Shown: positions 15,380-23,931, counted from the first letter of the stretch. The stretch is 32,657 nucleotides of DNA from an uncultured Clostridium sp. (GCA_946538835.1 CAMNGZ010000007.1:1-32657); one strand, 5' to 3'. Notes: generated by a model not told the origin, from the letters alone. Translations and numbers: made by a program.

Positions 15380-16792
15380 ATGTCTAGTATTCAAAAAAAG
15401 GTTCCTAATTCAGATTTTGAAGATGATGCTAAGAGCATGCTTCAAAATGAAGATGCTATTAAAGTTTTCAATGATGATGATCATGAAGACCGTATTAAAC
15501 ATGATAACTCTCAAGATGATACAACAGCAGGAGATAATCCTTACCACGTAAATCCACATGTTAAAACAAAAATGGAATTAATGGATAAGGATGTAATCCT
15601 ATCTGTAAGAAATTTAAAGCAATTCTTCTATTTTGGTAAGGGTTCAACTCGTACTAAATTAAAAGCTGTTAATAATGTTTCATTTGATGTACACACTGGT
15701 GAATGCTTCGGTATTGTAGGTGAATCTGGTTGTGGTAAGACTACAACAGGTCGTTCTATTATTAAGCTTTATGACATTACCGGTGGTTCTGTATACTACA
15801 AGGGTTACAGAATTAGTGCTGGTGATCGTTGGAACCGTAAGGAAATCAAATATACAAAGATTCGTTTAAACAAAGCTTTAAAAGAATTATCAGCTGATTA
15901 CCATGCTAAGCTAGCTTTATTAGAAAAGTCTGACTTATCTTATAAAGACAAAGCTACAGTTTTGAAAAATGAATATCTTGCTCAAGTTAATGCTAAAAAA
16001 GCAGAAGCTAAAGTAATTATTGATGAACAAAACAAGAAGATTAAGCAAATCAAATTTGATAATAAGCATGTATCAAAAGAATTAACTCATGAAATTCAAA
16101 TGATTTTCCAAGACCCAGTTGATTCACTAGATCCAAGAATGACTGTTGAAGACATCATTCAAGAAGGTTTAATCATTCAAGGTCAAAAGAATCGTAAGAA
16201 GAATCATGAAAAGGTTGTTGCCGCTCTTGAACGTGTAGGTTTAATTAGTGATTTCGCTTCTCGTTATCCACATGAATTCTCAGGTGGACAAAGACAACGT
16301 ATTGGTATTGCTCGTGCATTAATAATGAATCCAAAGTTATTAATTTGTGACGAACCTATTTCAGCACTTGACGTTTCTATTCGTGCTCAAGTTATTAACT
16401 TATTAAATGATTTAAAAGAAGAATTAGGTTTAACTCTAATCTTCATTGCTCACGACTTATCAGTTGTTAAATATTTCTGTGATCGTATCGGTGTTATGTA
16501 TTTTGGTAAGATGGTTGAACAAGCTAGTTCAGATGAATTATTCAAGCACCCATTACATCCATATACAAAAGCTCTATTATCTGCTATTCCAAAGCCAGAT
16601 CCTAGAACAGAAAAAACTCGTAAGAGAATTGTTTACAATCCAGCTACTGCTCATGATTATTCAGAGGATAAACCTGTTTGGACAGAAATTCTTCCAGGTC
16701 ACTTCGTTTATTGTAATGAAGCTGAAAAGGCTAAGTATCTTGAAGAAATCAAGGCTAGTGATGAAGCTTCTAGCAAAAAAGATGCTGAATAA
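15380..16792 (+). CDS. oppF: Oligopeptide ABC transporter ATPase OppF with N-terminal extension and helical insertion
   Basis: 470 aa; family members usually have 305-330. Residues 1-70 are an acidic, Asp/Asn-rich extension before the ATPase domain starts at VILSVRNLKQFFYFGKG. Walker A is GESGCGKT (114-121), the Q-loop QMIFQDPVDSLDPRM (about 240-254), the signature FSGGQRQR (about 300), Walker B LLICDEPISALD, and the H-loop IAHD. The C-terminal part (YDEPH-like region with NPATAHDYSEDKPVW and PGHFVYCNEAE) matches the AmiF/OppF type. About 80 extra, charged, helical residues (about 150-232) lie between Walker A and the Q-loop, a different site from the OppD insertion. The RBS GAAGGAGG is strong and 2 nt separate it from oppD. 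It is the last gene of the operon. Confidence 0.95.
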   Translation: MSSIQKKVPNSDFEDDAKSMLQNEDAIKVFNDDDHEDRIKHDNSQDDTTAGDNPYHVNPHVKTKMELMDKDVILSVRNLKQFFYFGKGSTRTKLKAVNNVSFDVHTGECFGIVGESGCGKTTTGRSIIKLYDITGGSVYYKGYRISAGDRWNRKEIKYTKIRLNKALKELSADYHAKLALLEKSDLSYKDKATVLKNEYLAQVNAKKAEAKVIIDEQNKKIKQIKFDNKHVSKELTHEIQMIFQDPVDSLDPRMTVEDIIQEGLIIQGQKNRKKNHEKVVAALERVGLISDFASRYPHEFSGGQRQRIGIARALIMNPKLLICDEPISALDVSIRAQVINLLNDLKEELGLTLIFIAHDLSVVKYFCDRIGVMYFGKMVEQASSDELFKHPLHPYTKALLSAIPKPDPRTEKTRKRIVYNPATAHDYSEDKPVWTEILPGHFVYCNEAEKAKYLEEIKASDEASSKKDAE

Positions 16793-16815
16793 AGTTAAAA
16801 TCAAAATAAATTCTA

Positions 16816-16846
16816 AAAAAGGTGAACATTTGTTTGCCTTTTTCTT
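16816..16846 (+). terminator. Terminator of the opp operon
   Basis: A 12-bp stem with two G-U pairs (16816-16827 with 16832-16843), an ATTT loop, and a T-rich tail that continues to 16850. Confidence 0.85.
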
Positions 16847-16867
16847 TTTTTATCTATTAGTATTTGA

Positions 16868-16890
16868 TATAATAAAATAGAAAGGGTGAT
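16868..16890 (+). promoter_or_regulatory. -10 box and RBS of spx
   Basis: TATAAT at 16868-16873 is followed by AAGGGTGAT (16882-16890), 4 nt before ATG 16895. The -35 region falls in the T run of the opp terminator and is poor. Confidence 0.5.
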
Positions 16891-16894
16891 GAAA

Positions 16895-17359
16895 ATGGTA
16901 ACAATTTATACAACAAGTTCATGTTCTAGCTGCAGAAAAGCTGTCGCTTGGATGAAAGAGCATAATATTCCTTTTAAAGAAAAGAATATCTTTACTGAGC
17001 ATATTACCATTAAAGATTTACATAAAATCCTAAAGAATACTGAAAACGGATATGATGATATTATCTCTACTCGTTCTAAAGTATTTACTGAAAATAACTT
17101 CGATCTTGATTCAATGAAGACTAGTGAACTAGAGCAATTGATTATTGAGAATCCTTCGATTTTACGTCGTCCTATTATCATTGACGATAATAAGATTCAA
17201 GTTGGATATAATGATGATGACATTCGTGTATTTATTCCACGTGAATTAAGAAGTATGTTTAACTGCGTTGATTGTCAAGGAAGCTGCGAATATTGTGAAC
17301 AACTTTCTAAACAATTAAAAGGAATTTCTGAAGAACAAAAGAAGGCCGCTAACGATTAG
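16895..17359 (+). CDS. spx: Spx-type redox-sensing transcription regulator with Cys-rich tail
   Basis: 154 aa of the ArsC/Spx family. Spx binds the alpha subunit of RNA polymerase and redirects transcription under thiol stress. The N terminus MVTIYTTSSCSSCRKAVAW carries the redox CxxC switch (Cys10, Cys13). IISTRSKVF, the RRPIIIDDNKIQVGYNDDDIR block and FIPRELR match Bacillus Spx closely. Bacillus Spx is about 131 aa; here a tail adds Cys124, 127, 131 and 134 in a CxxC-x3-CxxC arrangement, a possible zinc site or second thiol switch. The start is ATG 16895 because AAGGGTGAT is well placed; upstream GTG 16886 and ATG 16889 lie within that RBS. Its stop overlaps that of the opposite gene. Confidence 0.94.
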   Translation: MVTIYTTSSCSSCRKAVAWMKEHNIPFKEKNIFTEHITIKDLHKILKNTENGYDDIISTRSKVFTENNFDLDSMKTSELEQLIIENPSILRRPIIIDDNKIQVGYNDDDIRVFIPRELRSMFNCVDCQGSCEYCEQLSKQLKGISEEQKKAAND

Positions 17360-17369
17360 CGACCTTTTT
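17342..17369. terminator. Terminator hairpin covering both convergent stop codons
   Basis: An 11-position stem (17342-17352 with 17356-17366), one mismatch and loop CGA, with T-rich sequence on the plus strand. It contains the spx stop (17357-17359) and the minus-strand stop (17356-17358), so it may serve both genes. Confidence 0.8.
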
Positions 17370-17916
17370 CTTTGACTTTATAATATTCATTAAATGCTCT
17401 TTTTGATTTTGAGATTGGGGTGTTTAATTGAATGTTGTGTGATTGTAAAAATTCTAGGAATGTTTCTTTACCTGTTTCATAATCGTTGGCTTCATACTCA
17501 ATCTCATAATCTATAACGCCCATATAAATGGATTTATCGAAGAATATTGTGCCATCTTTATAAGGAGCTTTAGCTCTAATTGTTTTTAAACTACATATAT
17601 TTGTTACAAATTTATTAATTCCAATTCTGCTAGCATCAAATCCGTTTTGAATCATTTGAACAGCTTCATCATCTTTTAAGAATTCACTTGTTTCATAATT
17701 AGCATTTTCAGCTTTTTCTTTTTTGGTTAGTTTATATTTATCTTTTTTTCTAATACGAAGAACTATTTTATTGTTTAATAATTCATTATCGTTTGTATCA
17801 AAATAGTAATTTGTTTGGTCGAATGTTTTATTTTCTAAATCGAACTCTTTTAATAAATTTAAATATTCTTGTTCGGTTATGAAAGTTTTAAATTCAATTT
17901 CTAAATGATTATGCAT
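17356..17916 (-). CDS. CYTH-domain triphosphatase (YjbK-like)
   Basis: 186-aa cytoplasmic protein of the CYTH family (adenylate cyclase CyaB / thiamine triphosphatase fold). Members hydrolyse triphosphates such as inorganic tripolyphosphate or thiamine triphosphate. The signature ExExK is at Glu6-Glu8-Lys10 in HLEIEFK. Further charged residues of the tunnel are in VLRIRKKDKYKLTKKEK, TIRAKA and DYEIEYEAND. Its substrate cannot be read from the sequence. In Bacillus subtilis, yjbK lies near spx (yjbD) and the NAD kinase gene, so the neighbourhood here is partly conserved. A -10 TATAAT (17932-17937, minus strand) and a GGTGAT RBS precede the ATG. It is convergent with spx and divergent from nadK. 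Confidence 0.9.
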   Translation of the reverse strand: MHNHLEIEFKTFITEQEYLNLLKEFDLENKTFDQTNYYFDTNDNELLNNKIVLRIRKKDKYKLTKKEKAENANYETSEFLKDDEAVQMIQNGFDASRIGINKFVTNICSLKTIRAKAPYKDGTIFFDKSIYMGVIDYEIEYEANDYETGKETFLEFLQSHNIQLNTPISKSKRAFNEYYKVKEKGR

Positions 17917-17931
17917 ATTATCACCGATTTG

Positions 17932-17976
17932 ATTATAACATAATTTATAGAATAAAAATTTAATATATGGTAAAAT
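17932..17976. promoter_or_regulatory. Divergent promoters of the CYTH gene and nadK
   Basis: The minus strand has TATAAT (17932-17937). The plus strand has an extended -10 TGGTAAAAT (17968-17976). The -35 boxes are weak on both. The whole gap is only about 80 bp. Confidence 0.5.
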
Positions 17977-17999
17977 TATCTTAAAGTTAGGTGATTAGA

Positions 18000-18773
18000 T
18001 TGAAATACAGTATTGTTACAAAAAAAGATGATAATTGCGATATTATTGCAGATAAAATAAAAAAAGAATTAGATTTTGAATATGATGAAAAAAATCCAGA
18101 ACTTGTCATATGTGTTGGTGGAGATGGTACTACATTAAGTGCCATACATAAATATACAGATATATTAGAAAAATTATATTTTATTTCATTTAATGCCGGA
18201 CATTTAGGATTCTTTTCTTCGTTTGAAAATAATGAATTCGATGAGTTCATTGAATATATTAAAAAAGGTGAATTCACTTATGATAATTTAAATTTAATCA
18301 AATATAAGATTGATACATTATCAAATGAATCTCATGAAGGATACGCTTTAAATGAAGTTACTATTGTAAATCCTAGAAGAACATTAATATTAGATGCTTA
18401 TATCAATAATCAACATTTTGAACACTATAGAGGTACTGGTATGTGTGTATCTACAGCAGTCGGTTCAACAGGTTATAATAAGTCTTTACATGGTGCTGTT
18501 GTCTTACCTAGTGTTGAGGTGTTCCAAATGACAGAAATAGCTTCAATTAATTCTAATTTATATCATACATTATCAAGCCCACTTATTTTATCAAAGAATG
18601 ATGTTATAAAACTTACTAGTGAATGGAATAAAGAATTATTTATTACAAGTGACTCAATGAGTCTTTCGTTTAAAGATTTTAAGTCTTTAGAAATAGGCTT
18701 ATCTGATAAGAAAGCTCGTTTAATCAATCGTAATATAGATTACATAGAGAGAATAAAGAAGAACTTTATTTAA
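18000..18773 (+). CDS. nadK: NAD kinase
   Basis: Phosphorylates NAD to NADP using ATP or polyphosphate. About 257 aa, the usual length of the Firmicute enzyme. The nucleotide motif GGDGT is at residues 40-44 (VICVGGDGTTLSAIHKY). The second conserved block is GTGMCVSTAVGSTGYNKSLHGAVV, with NEVTIV before it. Start choice: AGGTGAT (17989-17995) is the RBS and TTG 18000 lies 4 nt downstream, giving MKYSIVTKKDDN. The in-frame GTG at 17991 lies inside the RBS. This TTG start pairs with the one at 801. NADPH from this enzyme supports reductive steps such as that of Dxr. No terminator is obvious after it. Confidence 0.95.
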   Translation: MKYSIVTKKDDNCDIIADKIKKELDFEYDEKNPELVICVGGDGTTLSAIHKYTDILEKLYFISFNAGHLGFFSSFENNEFDEFIEYIKKGEFTYDNLNLIKYKIDTLSNESHEGYALNEVTIVNPRRTLILDAYINNQHFEHYRGTGMCVSTAVGSTGYNKSLHGAVVLPSVEVFQMTEIASINSNLYHTLSSPLILSKNDVIKLTSEWNKELFITSDSMSLSFKDFKSLEIGLSDKKARLINRNIDYIERIKKNFI

Positions 18774-18796
18774 ACTTAAAATCTAAACGTTTTTAG

Positions 18797-18825
18797 TTGA
18801 AAACAATTTTGAAAAGTATTAAAAT
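18797..18825 (+). promoter_or_regulatory. gapA promoter
   Basis: TTGAAA (18797-18802), a 17-bp spacer and TAAAAT (18820-18825). The -35 lies in TGAAAACAATTTTGA, which differs by two bases from the palindrome over the ccpA promoter. TCTAAACGTTTTTA, just upstream (18782-18795), is a poor cre match (12 of 14). CcpA control is possible but weakly supported. Confidence 0.6.
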
Positions 18826-18868
18826 ATATTCGGTAAAAATTCATATTAATTAGGAGGACGATTTTACT

Positions 18869-19912
18869 ATGGTTAAAGTTGCAATTAACGGTTTCGGACG
18901 TATTGGACGTTTAGCATTCAGACAAATGTTTGGCGCTGAAGGTTACGAAGTAGTAGCTATCAACGACTTAACTAAGCCATCAATGCTTGCAAATCTATTA
19001 AAGTATGACACTGCACAAGGTGGTTACGCTGGTTATATCGGTGAAAATAAGCACACTGTTGTAGGTAATGATGAAAAAGGTACTCTTACTGTTGACGGTA
19101 AGGAAATTACTATTTATGCTCAAGCAGATGCTGCTCAATTACCTTGGGGTGAACTTGGTGTAGACGTAGTTCTTGAATGTACTGGTTTCTATACAAAGAA
19201 AGAAAAGGCAATGGCTCATATCAATGCCGGTGCTAAGAAGGTTGTTATTTCAGCTCCAGCTGGTAACGATGTTAAGACAATTGTTTACAATGTAAACAAT
19301 GAAACATTAACTGCTGATGATCAAATCATTTCAGCTGCTTCTTGTACAACTAACTGCTTAGCTCCAATGGCAAAGGCTTTAAATGACTTTGCTCCAATCG
19401 AGTCAGGTATTATGACAACAATTCACGCTTATACAGGTGACCAAATGATCCTTGACGGACCACACCGTAAGGGTGATTTAAGAAGAGCTAGAGCTGGTGC
19501 TGCTAACATTACTCCAGCTTCATCAGGTGCTGCAAAGGCTATCGGTCTTGTATTACCAGAATTAAATGGTAAGTTAATCGGTGCTGCTCAACGTGTTCCA
19601 GTTCCTACTGGTTCAACAACAATCCTTTCTGCAGTTGTTTCAAGCGACAAGGAAGTTACTGTTGATGCTATCAATGCTGCAATGAAGGCTGCTTCAGATC
19701 CTGAAACATTCGGTTACAATGAAGATCCAATCGTTTCTTCAGACGTTATCGGTATGCGTTATGGTTCATTATTCGATGCTACTCAAACTATGGTTTTAGC
19801 ATTAGGTAATGGTAAGTACCAAGTTCAAGTTGTTTCTTGGTATGACAACGAAAACTCATATACTAGCCAAATGGTTAGAACAATCAAGTATTTCGCTGAA
19901 TTAAGCAAGTAA
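18869..19912 (+). CDS. gapA: Glyceraldehyde-3-phosphate dehydrogenase, NAD type
   Basis: Glycolytic oxidation and phosphorylation of glyceraldehyde 3-phosphate. 347 aa. The Rossmann motif INGFGRIGR leads to Asp33 in AINDLT, which favours NAD over NADP. The catalytic residue is Cys159 in [12 protein letters not shown], the base His is in TIHAYTGDQ, and the C-terminal [16 protein letters not shown] motif is intact. The RBS TTAGGAGGA is strong, 9-10 nt from the ATG. Codon use is biased toward C-ending codons (GTTATC, AAC), stronger than in most neighbours, as expected for a highly expressed gene. It is monocistronic with its own terminator. Confidence 0.98.
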   Translation: MVKVAINGFGRIGRLAFRQMFGAEGYEVVAINDLTKPSMLANLLKYDTAQGGYAGYIGENKHTVVGNDEKGTLTVDGKEITIYAQADAAQLPWGELGVDVVLECTGFYTKKEKAMAHINAGAKKVVISAPAGNDVKTIVYNVNNETLTADDQIISAASCTTNCLAPMAKALNDFAPIESGIMTTIHAYTGDQMILDGPHRKGDLRRARAGAANITPASSGAAKAIGLVLPELNGKLIGAAQRVPVPTGSTTILSAVVSSDKEVTVDAINAAMKAASDPETFGYNEDPIVSSDVIGMRYGSLFDATQTMVLALGNGKYQVQVVSWYDNENSYTSQMVRTIKYFAELSK

Positions 19913-19925
19913 TATTTGAAATGTT

Positions 19926-19954
19926 AGAGTCTCACATTTGTGGGACTCTTTTTC
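19926..19954 (+). terminator. gapA terminator
   Basis: A 10-bp stem (19926-19935 with 19940-19949) with one G-U pair, loop ATTT, and a T run. Confidence 0.9.
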
Positions 19955-19971
19955 TTTTGCATAATTTTTGC

Positions 19972-19990
19972 TATAATTAATCTTAGAGGT
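19972..19990 (+). promoter_or_regulatory. -10 box and RBS of ung
   Basis: TATAAT lies at 19972-19977, without a good -35. AGAGGT (19985-19990) is right for ATG 19997 and too close for ATG 19991. Confidence 0.5.
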
Positions 19991-19996
19991 ATGGTT

Positions 19997-20647
19997 ATGA
20001 CTTGGACGGAATTTATTTTAGAAGAAGCTAAAAAAGATTATTTTAAAGAATTAAAAAAATTTGTAGATAATGCATATAAAACTAAGACTTGTTTTCCTAA
20101 ATATGAGGATATTTATAACGCATTTAAGTTGACTGAATATGATGATGTCAAAGTCGTAATTTTAGGACAAGATCCATATCATGAAATTAATCAAGCTCAT
20201 GGTTTATCATTCAGTGTTTTATGTGAGAAGCTACCACCAAGCCTTAAAAATATATATAAAGAAATGGCTAGTGATTTAGGCACTGTAGTAAACCAAGATG
20301 GTGATTTAACATACTTAGCTAAACAAGGTGTCTTATTATTAAATACAACTTTAACTGTTGAATCAGGTAAAGCTAGCAGTCACTTTGGTAAGGGTTGGGA
20401 AATATTTACTGATAATGTAATTAAAGAATTAGACAAATCAGATAAGCCTATGGTATTTATACTATGGGGTAATAATTCTAGAAAGAAGAAAGAATATATC
20501 ACAAATCCTAATCATTTTGTGATTGAAAGTGCACATCCAAGTCCATTGAGCGCATATCATGGCTTTTTTGGAAGTCGTCCATTTTCAAAAACGAATGATT
20601 TTTTAATTAGTAAAAATGTAAGTCCAATAAATTGGATTAAGAAATAG
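19997..20647 (+). CDS. ung: Uracil-DNA glycosylase, family 1
   Basis: Removes uracil from DNA as the first step of base excision repair. About 216 aa, near the usual 220. The water-activating motif GQDPYH is at residues 57-62 (Asp59). [12 protein letters not shown] and the DNA-intercalation loop [13 protein letters not shown] are intact. I chose ATG 19997 because the AGAGGT RBS is 6-7 nt upstream; the reading frame extends further upstream through the gapA terminator, but that part is not plausible as protein. trmFO starts 8 nt after the stop, so ung-trmFO-xerC probably form one transcription unit. Confidence 0.96.
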   Translation: MTWTEFILEEAKKDYFKELKKFVDNAYKTKTCFPKYEDIYNAFKLTEYDDVKVVILGQDPYHEINQAHGLSFSVLCEKLPPSLKNIYKEMASDLGTVVNQDGDLTYLAKQGVLLLNTTLTVESGKASSHFGKGWEIFTDNVIKELDKSDKPMVFILWGNNSRKKKEYITNPNHFVIESAHPSPLSAYHGFFGSRPFSKTNDFLISKNVSPINWIKK

Positions 20648-20655
20648 GTGTAATT

Positions 20656-22008
20656 ATGAATGTAAAAATTATAGGTGCAGGTCTTGCTGGATGCGAGGCT
20701 GCAAATTATCTTGCAAATCATGGAGTCAAGGTTGATTTATATGAAATGAGACCTAAGAAGATGACTCCAGCTCATAAGACCGCTAAGTTTGGCGAATTAG
20801 TCTGTTCTAATTCGCTTCGTGCTGATGGCCTTGAAAATGCTGTTGGTATTTTAAAGGCTGAGATGGAACAATTTGATTCTTTAATTATCAGAGAAGCTAG
20901 AGCTCATAAAGTGGAAGCTGGTGGAGCTCTTGCGGTTGATAGAGAAGGCTTTAGCCAAGCAATTACAGATGCTATCTTATCTAATCCAAATATTACTTTG
21001 CATTATGAGGAAGTTGATGAAATTGATCCTAATGTTCCTACAATTATTGCAACAGGACCATTAACTGATAATACTCTTGCAAATAATATTATGAAGATGT
21101 TTGATGCAACTAATTTTCATTTCTATGATGCTGCAGCCCCTATTGTTTATGCAGATAGTTTGAATTATGATATTGTTTATCTTAAATCAAGATATGATAA
21201 AGGTGAGGCAAGTTATTTAAATTGCCCAATGACTAAAGAACAATTTGATGTATTCTATGACGCGTTAATTCATGCTGAAGGTGTTGTTCCTCACGATTTT
21301 GAAGATATTCCTGGAGATACTAAGAAAACAAATAATGTTAATGATGAGGTTAAGGTGTTTGAAGGATGTATGCCTGTTGAAATTATGGCTAAGCGTGGTC
21401 CTCAAACACTGCTATTTGGTCCTTTAAAACCTGTTGGTTTACGTCGTCCTGATGGTACAAGCCCTTATGCAGTAGTTCAACTTAGACAAGATGATGCTGC
21501 TAAAACTATGTATAACTTAGTTGGATTCCAAACACATTTAAAATATCCTGAACAAAAGAGAGTTTTCTCACTTATTCCTGGTCTTGAAAATGCTCGTTTT
21601 GCAAAATATGGTGTAATGCATAGAAATAGTTTTATCAATGCCCCACTTATTCTAAATGAAACATATCAAACTAAGAAATATCCTAATATATTCTTTGCAG
21701 GACAATTAAGTGGTGTTGAAGGATATGTTGAATCTGCAGCTAGTGGTATTGTTGCTGGTATAAATATGTTTAGATATTTGAATGGAAAAGAGTTATATAA
21801 GTTTAGTCGTAAGACTGTTATGGGTTCTCAAGCATATTATATTACTCATGCTTCAAGCGTTGGATTTGAACCTATGAATGCTAATTTTGGTATTATGGAG
21901 GACCTTGATTTTAAGCATAATAAGAAAGATAGAAAGCGTCTATATGGCCAAAGAGCATTAGAAGAAATAAAGAAAGCTTATGAGGAGATAGAAAATGACA
22001 GAAGATGA
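20656..22008 (+). CDS. trmFO: tRNA (uracil-54) C5-methyltransferase, folate and FAD dependent
   Basis: Makes ribothymidine at position 54 of the tRNA T-loop, with methylene-tetrahydrofolate as carbon donor and FAD as cofactor. 450 aa. The dinucleotide motif is [16 protein letters not shown] (residues 5-20), followed by the family block [11 protein letters not shown] (Cys50). A second redox Cys lies in [14 protein letters not shown]. The FAD-binding C-terminal part has [19 protein letters not shown]. It ends in TGA, and the xerC ATG lies 14 nt before this end. trmFO-xerC adjacency is conserved in Bacillota (gid-codV in Bacillus). Confidence 0.97.
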   Translation: MNVKIIGAGLAGCEAANYLANHGVKVDLYEMRPKKMTPAHKTAKFGELVCSNSLRADGLENAVGILKAEMEQFDSLIIREARAHKVEAGGALAVDREGFSQAITDAILSNPNITLHYEEVDEIDPNVPTIIATGPLTDNTLANNIMKMFDATNFHFYDAAAPIVYADSLNYDIVYLKSRYDKGEASYLNCPMTKEQFDVFYDALIHAEGVVPHDFEDIPGDTKKTNNVNDEVKVFEGCMPVEIMAKRGPQTLLFGPLKPVGLRRPDGTSPYAVVQLRQDDAAKTMYNLVGFQTHLKYPEQKRVFSLIPGLENARFAKYGVMHRNSFINAPLILNETYQTKKYPNIFFAGQLSGVEGYVESAASGIVAGINMFRYLNGKELYKFSRKTVMGSQAYYITHASSVGFEPMNANFGIMEDLDFKHNKKDRKRLYGQRALEEIKKAYEEIENDRR

Positions 22009-22921
22009 GGTAATTCAAAAATACCTAGATTATCTTTTGTCTGTTAAAAACTATTCGGAAAACACGATTAAAAGCTATAAAGAAGATATCTTAGAATTTA
22101 AGAATTTTATTCATGATGAAAAGAGAGCTAGCGATATACTTCATATTAGAAATGATAGAGCTGCTAAAGACTTTAAATCAAGTCTAAGATATAAGAATGA
22201 CTCAATCAGTTCGATTGATAGAAAATTATCGAGTCTTCGTAGCTTTTATAAGTATTTAGTAAAAGAAGAAATTGTAAAAGAAAACTTCTTTGAATCTATT
22301 GAATCTATTAAAAAAGAGAAAAGATTACCTAGAGTTGTCAAGGAACCTGAGTTGAAGCAATTGTTTGAATCGATAGATACAAACGATACATTAGGTTTTA
22401 GAAACTATTTAATACTTGAAGTCTTATATGGATGTGGACTTCGTGTATCTGAACTTTGTAATATTCAAATTTCAGATATAGATTTTGCGACTAATACCAT
22501 TAAGATTCGTGGTAAAGGTAGCAAAGAACGTTTAGCAATGCTATTTGATGAACTTGTTAGAGATTTAAAAGAGTATTTGAGTTTATATAGACTTCAATTA
22601 CTTAAGAAGAGTAAAAATATTGAAAACAGAACAGTATTTTTAAATAAGAATGGAACATCTTTAACACCAAGAGGAGTTAGAGTAATTCTTGAAGGTATAA
22701 TTAGTAAAGCTGGAGAGACATATCATTTAACTCCCCATATGTTACGTCATTCTTTTGCTACATCAATGCTAGATCATGGAGCAGATCTTCGTAGTGTCCA
22801 AGAATTGTTAGGACATGAGAACTTATCAACAACCCAAATTTATACTCATGTTTCTATTGAAAAGATGAAGAGTGAGTATATGATGTCTCACCCTCGTGCT
22901 AAGAAGACAAGTGATAAATAG
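21995..22921 (+). CDS. xerC: Tyrosine recombinase XerC
   Basis: Resolves chromosome dimers at dif with a partner recombinase. 308 aa. The N-terminal SAM-like domain (residues 1-95) contains [19 protein letters not shown]. The catalytic set is complete: Arg150 (GCGLRVSEL), Lys in GKGSKER, His248 and Arg251 (HMLRHSFAT), His274 ([10 protein letters not shown]) and Tyr283 (IYTH). XerC is preferred over XerD because of the overlap with trmFO, the place of codV in Bacillus. It overlaps trmFO by 14 nt, with its RBS GAGGAGA inside the trmFO coding region. No phage or integron genes surround it. No dif site was found in the window. Confidence 0.92.
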   Translation: MTEDEVIQKYLDYLLSVKNYSENTIKSYKEDILEFKNFIHDEKRASDILHIRNDRAAKDFKSSLRYKNDSISSIDRKLSSLRSFYKYLVKEEIVKENFFESIESIKKEKRLPRVVKEPELKQLFESIDTNDTLGFRNYLILEVLYGCGLRVSELCNIQISDIDFATNTIKIRGKGSKERLAMLFDELVRDLKEYLSLYRLQLLKKSKNIENRTVFLNKNGTSLTPRGVRVILEGIISKAGETYHLTPHMLRHSFATSMLDHGADLRSVQELLGHENLSTTQIYTHVSIEKMKSEYMMSHPRAKKTSDK

Positions 22922-22923
22922 TA

Positions 22924-22952
22924 TTGTAAAAATAGTCAAATTATGATAAACT
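22924..22952 (+). promoter_or_regulatory. Possible promoter of the lipoprotein gene
   Basis: TTGTAA (22924-22929), a 17-bp spacer and an extended -10 TGATAAACT (TAAACT at 22947-22952). The match is moderate. Confidence 0.4.
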
Positions 22953-22981
22953 TTTTCTAGTAAATAAAGGAGTGTTACTCT

Positions 22982-23683
22982 ATGAAAAAAAATATTGCGA
23001 CAATAATGACAGCCTCTGCATTATTATTAGGTCTTGCTAGCTGCAGAAATAATGGTGGAGCAACTGTTGATACATCTTCAATCCAATCTAACATTGCTAA
23101 AACATGGTTTGCAAATGGTAATTATGTTGATAATTATTTTGATGATAATTATAAAACAGTTGTTTATGATCCTGTAAAAGAAGATTTTAATGAGTCTAAT
23201 TATATGCGTTTACATGCTGCAACTGATGTTAAGTCTACTTTAAGAATGACAAAGACAGCAATCACAAAAGATTCATTTGGTTCTAATAAAGTAAGCAGAA
23301 TTAACTACTTACAAACAAGTGCATTTAATACAGCTACTCATAACCAATTAGCTTCATATGTATCTGAAAAGGTTGCTGATTTAAAAACTTTAGATTTAGG
23401 ATTTGAATCTGATATTCAAACATCTTGGCAAAAGGATTTGACTGAATATGATATTACTGAAGAGTCTTTATCAACAACTGATTTAAATTACTTATATGTT
23501 GTTTATATGCCTATGTTTGTTAGAGTTTATCAAAATAAGTCAATTTCAATCGCATCATTCATTTGTGTCCCTGTTTATACAACAGTAAGCACTGAAGAAA
23601 ATGGTTCTGATAATGCTGTTGTTCAAGCATTTAAAGATAAGATTGTTTCTTTAACTTATGCTAATTCAGTAGTAAATTTATAA
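22982..23683 (+). CDS. Lipoprotein of unknown function
   Basis: 233 aa. The signal peptide MKKNIATIMTASALLLGLASC ends in the lipobox LASC, so the protein is lipidated at Cys21 and held on the outer face of the membrane. The mature part has no family that I recognise. It has many Asn, Asp, Thr and Tyr and a likely mixed alpha/beta pattern. Notable segments are NYVDNYFDDNYKTVVYDPV after a short linker, a helical QLASYVSEKVADLKTLDLGF, and strands near LNYLYVVYMPMFVRVYQ and SIASFICVPVYTTVS. There is no transporter, protease or cell-wall-binding motif. It has its own RBS (AAAGGAGTG), possibly its own promoter, and a strong terminator, so it is not clearly linked to xerC or rpsB. Its biased codons resemble those of its neighbours. 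Confidence 0.85.
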   Translation: MKKNIATIMTASALLLGLASCRNNGGATVDTSSIQSNIAKTWFANGNYVDNYFDDNYKTVVYDPVKEDFNESNYMRLHAATDVKSTLRMTKTAITKDSFGSNKVSRINYLQTSAFNTATHNQLASYVSEKVADLKTLDLGFESDIQTSWQKDLTEYDITEESLSTTDLNYLYVVYMPMFVRVYQNKSISIASFICVPVYTTVSTEENGSDNAVVQAFKDKIVSLTYANSVVNL

Positions 23684-23687
23684 AATG

Positions 23688-23713
23688 ACATTCCGAGAAA
23701 TCGGAATGTTTTT
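23688..23713 (+). terminator. Terminator after the lipoprotein gene
   Basis: A perfect 9-bp stem (23688-23696 with 23701-23709), a GAAA tetraloop and a T run. Confidence 0.92.
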
Positions 23714-23760
23714 CTTTTGAAAAAATCTAAATAATTAAAATTTTATTTTTACAAATCAAC

Positions 23761-23789
23761 TTGTTTTTATAGTCTAGTCGTGTTATAAT
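23761..23789 (+). promoter_or_regulatory. rpsB promoter
   Basis: TTGTTT (23761-23766), a 17-bp spacer and TATAAT (23784-23789), preceded by TGT, giving an extended -10. Transcription would start near 23796, leaving a leader of about 135 nt. Confidence 0.75.
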
Positions 23790-23817
23790 TACAAAGGCAT
23801 TAAATAAAACATGTTTA

Positions 23818-23896
23818 TCGGAGCTCACCGTCGAGTACATTTAACTTGCCGTTAAATGGGGCGGTGCTTAAGGAAAGCGTTGATGATAGGCAGAAG
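23818..23896 (+). promoter_or_regulatory. Structured 5' leader of rpsB, probable ribosomal-protein autoregulatory RNA
   Basis: The leader is more GC-rich than the surrounding intergenic DNA. It folds as an outer helix CACCG/CGGTG (23826-23830 with 23862-23866) and an inner perfect 7-bp helix ATTTAAC/GTTAAAT (23839-23845 with 23851-23857) with loop TTGCC. The loop GCC and the GGGG at 23858-23861 could form a pseudoknot. There is no U run after it, so control would act on translation or mRNA stability. A feedback role for S2 is inferred from the position; I cannot confirm a known family. Confidence 0.6.
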
Positions 23897-23931
23897 AAAA
23901 ACAAAATAAAATTATGGAGGAAAAATATTTT

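Noticed and set aside
21995-22921. Tyrosine recombinase as a mark of an integrated element
   Set aside because: It is the housekeeping XerC: it overlaps trmFO as in other Bacillota, and there are no att-like repeats or phage genes around it.
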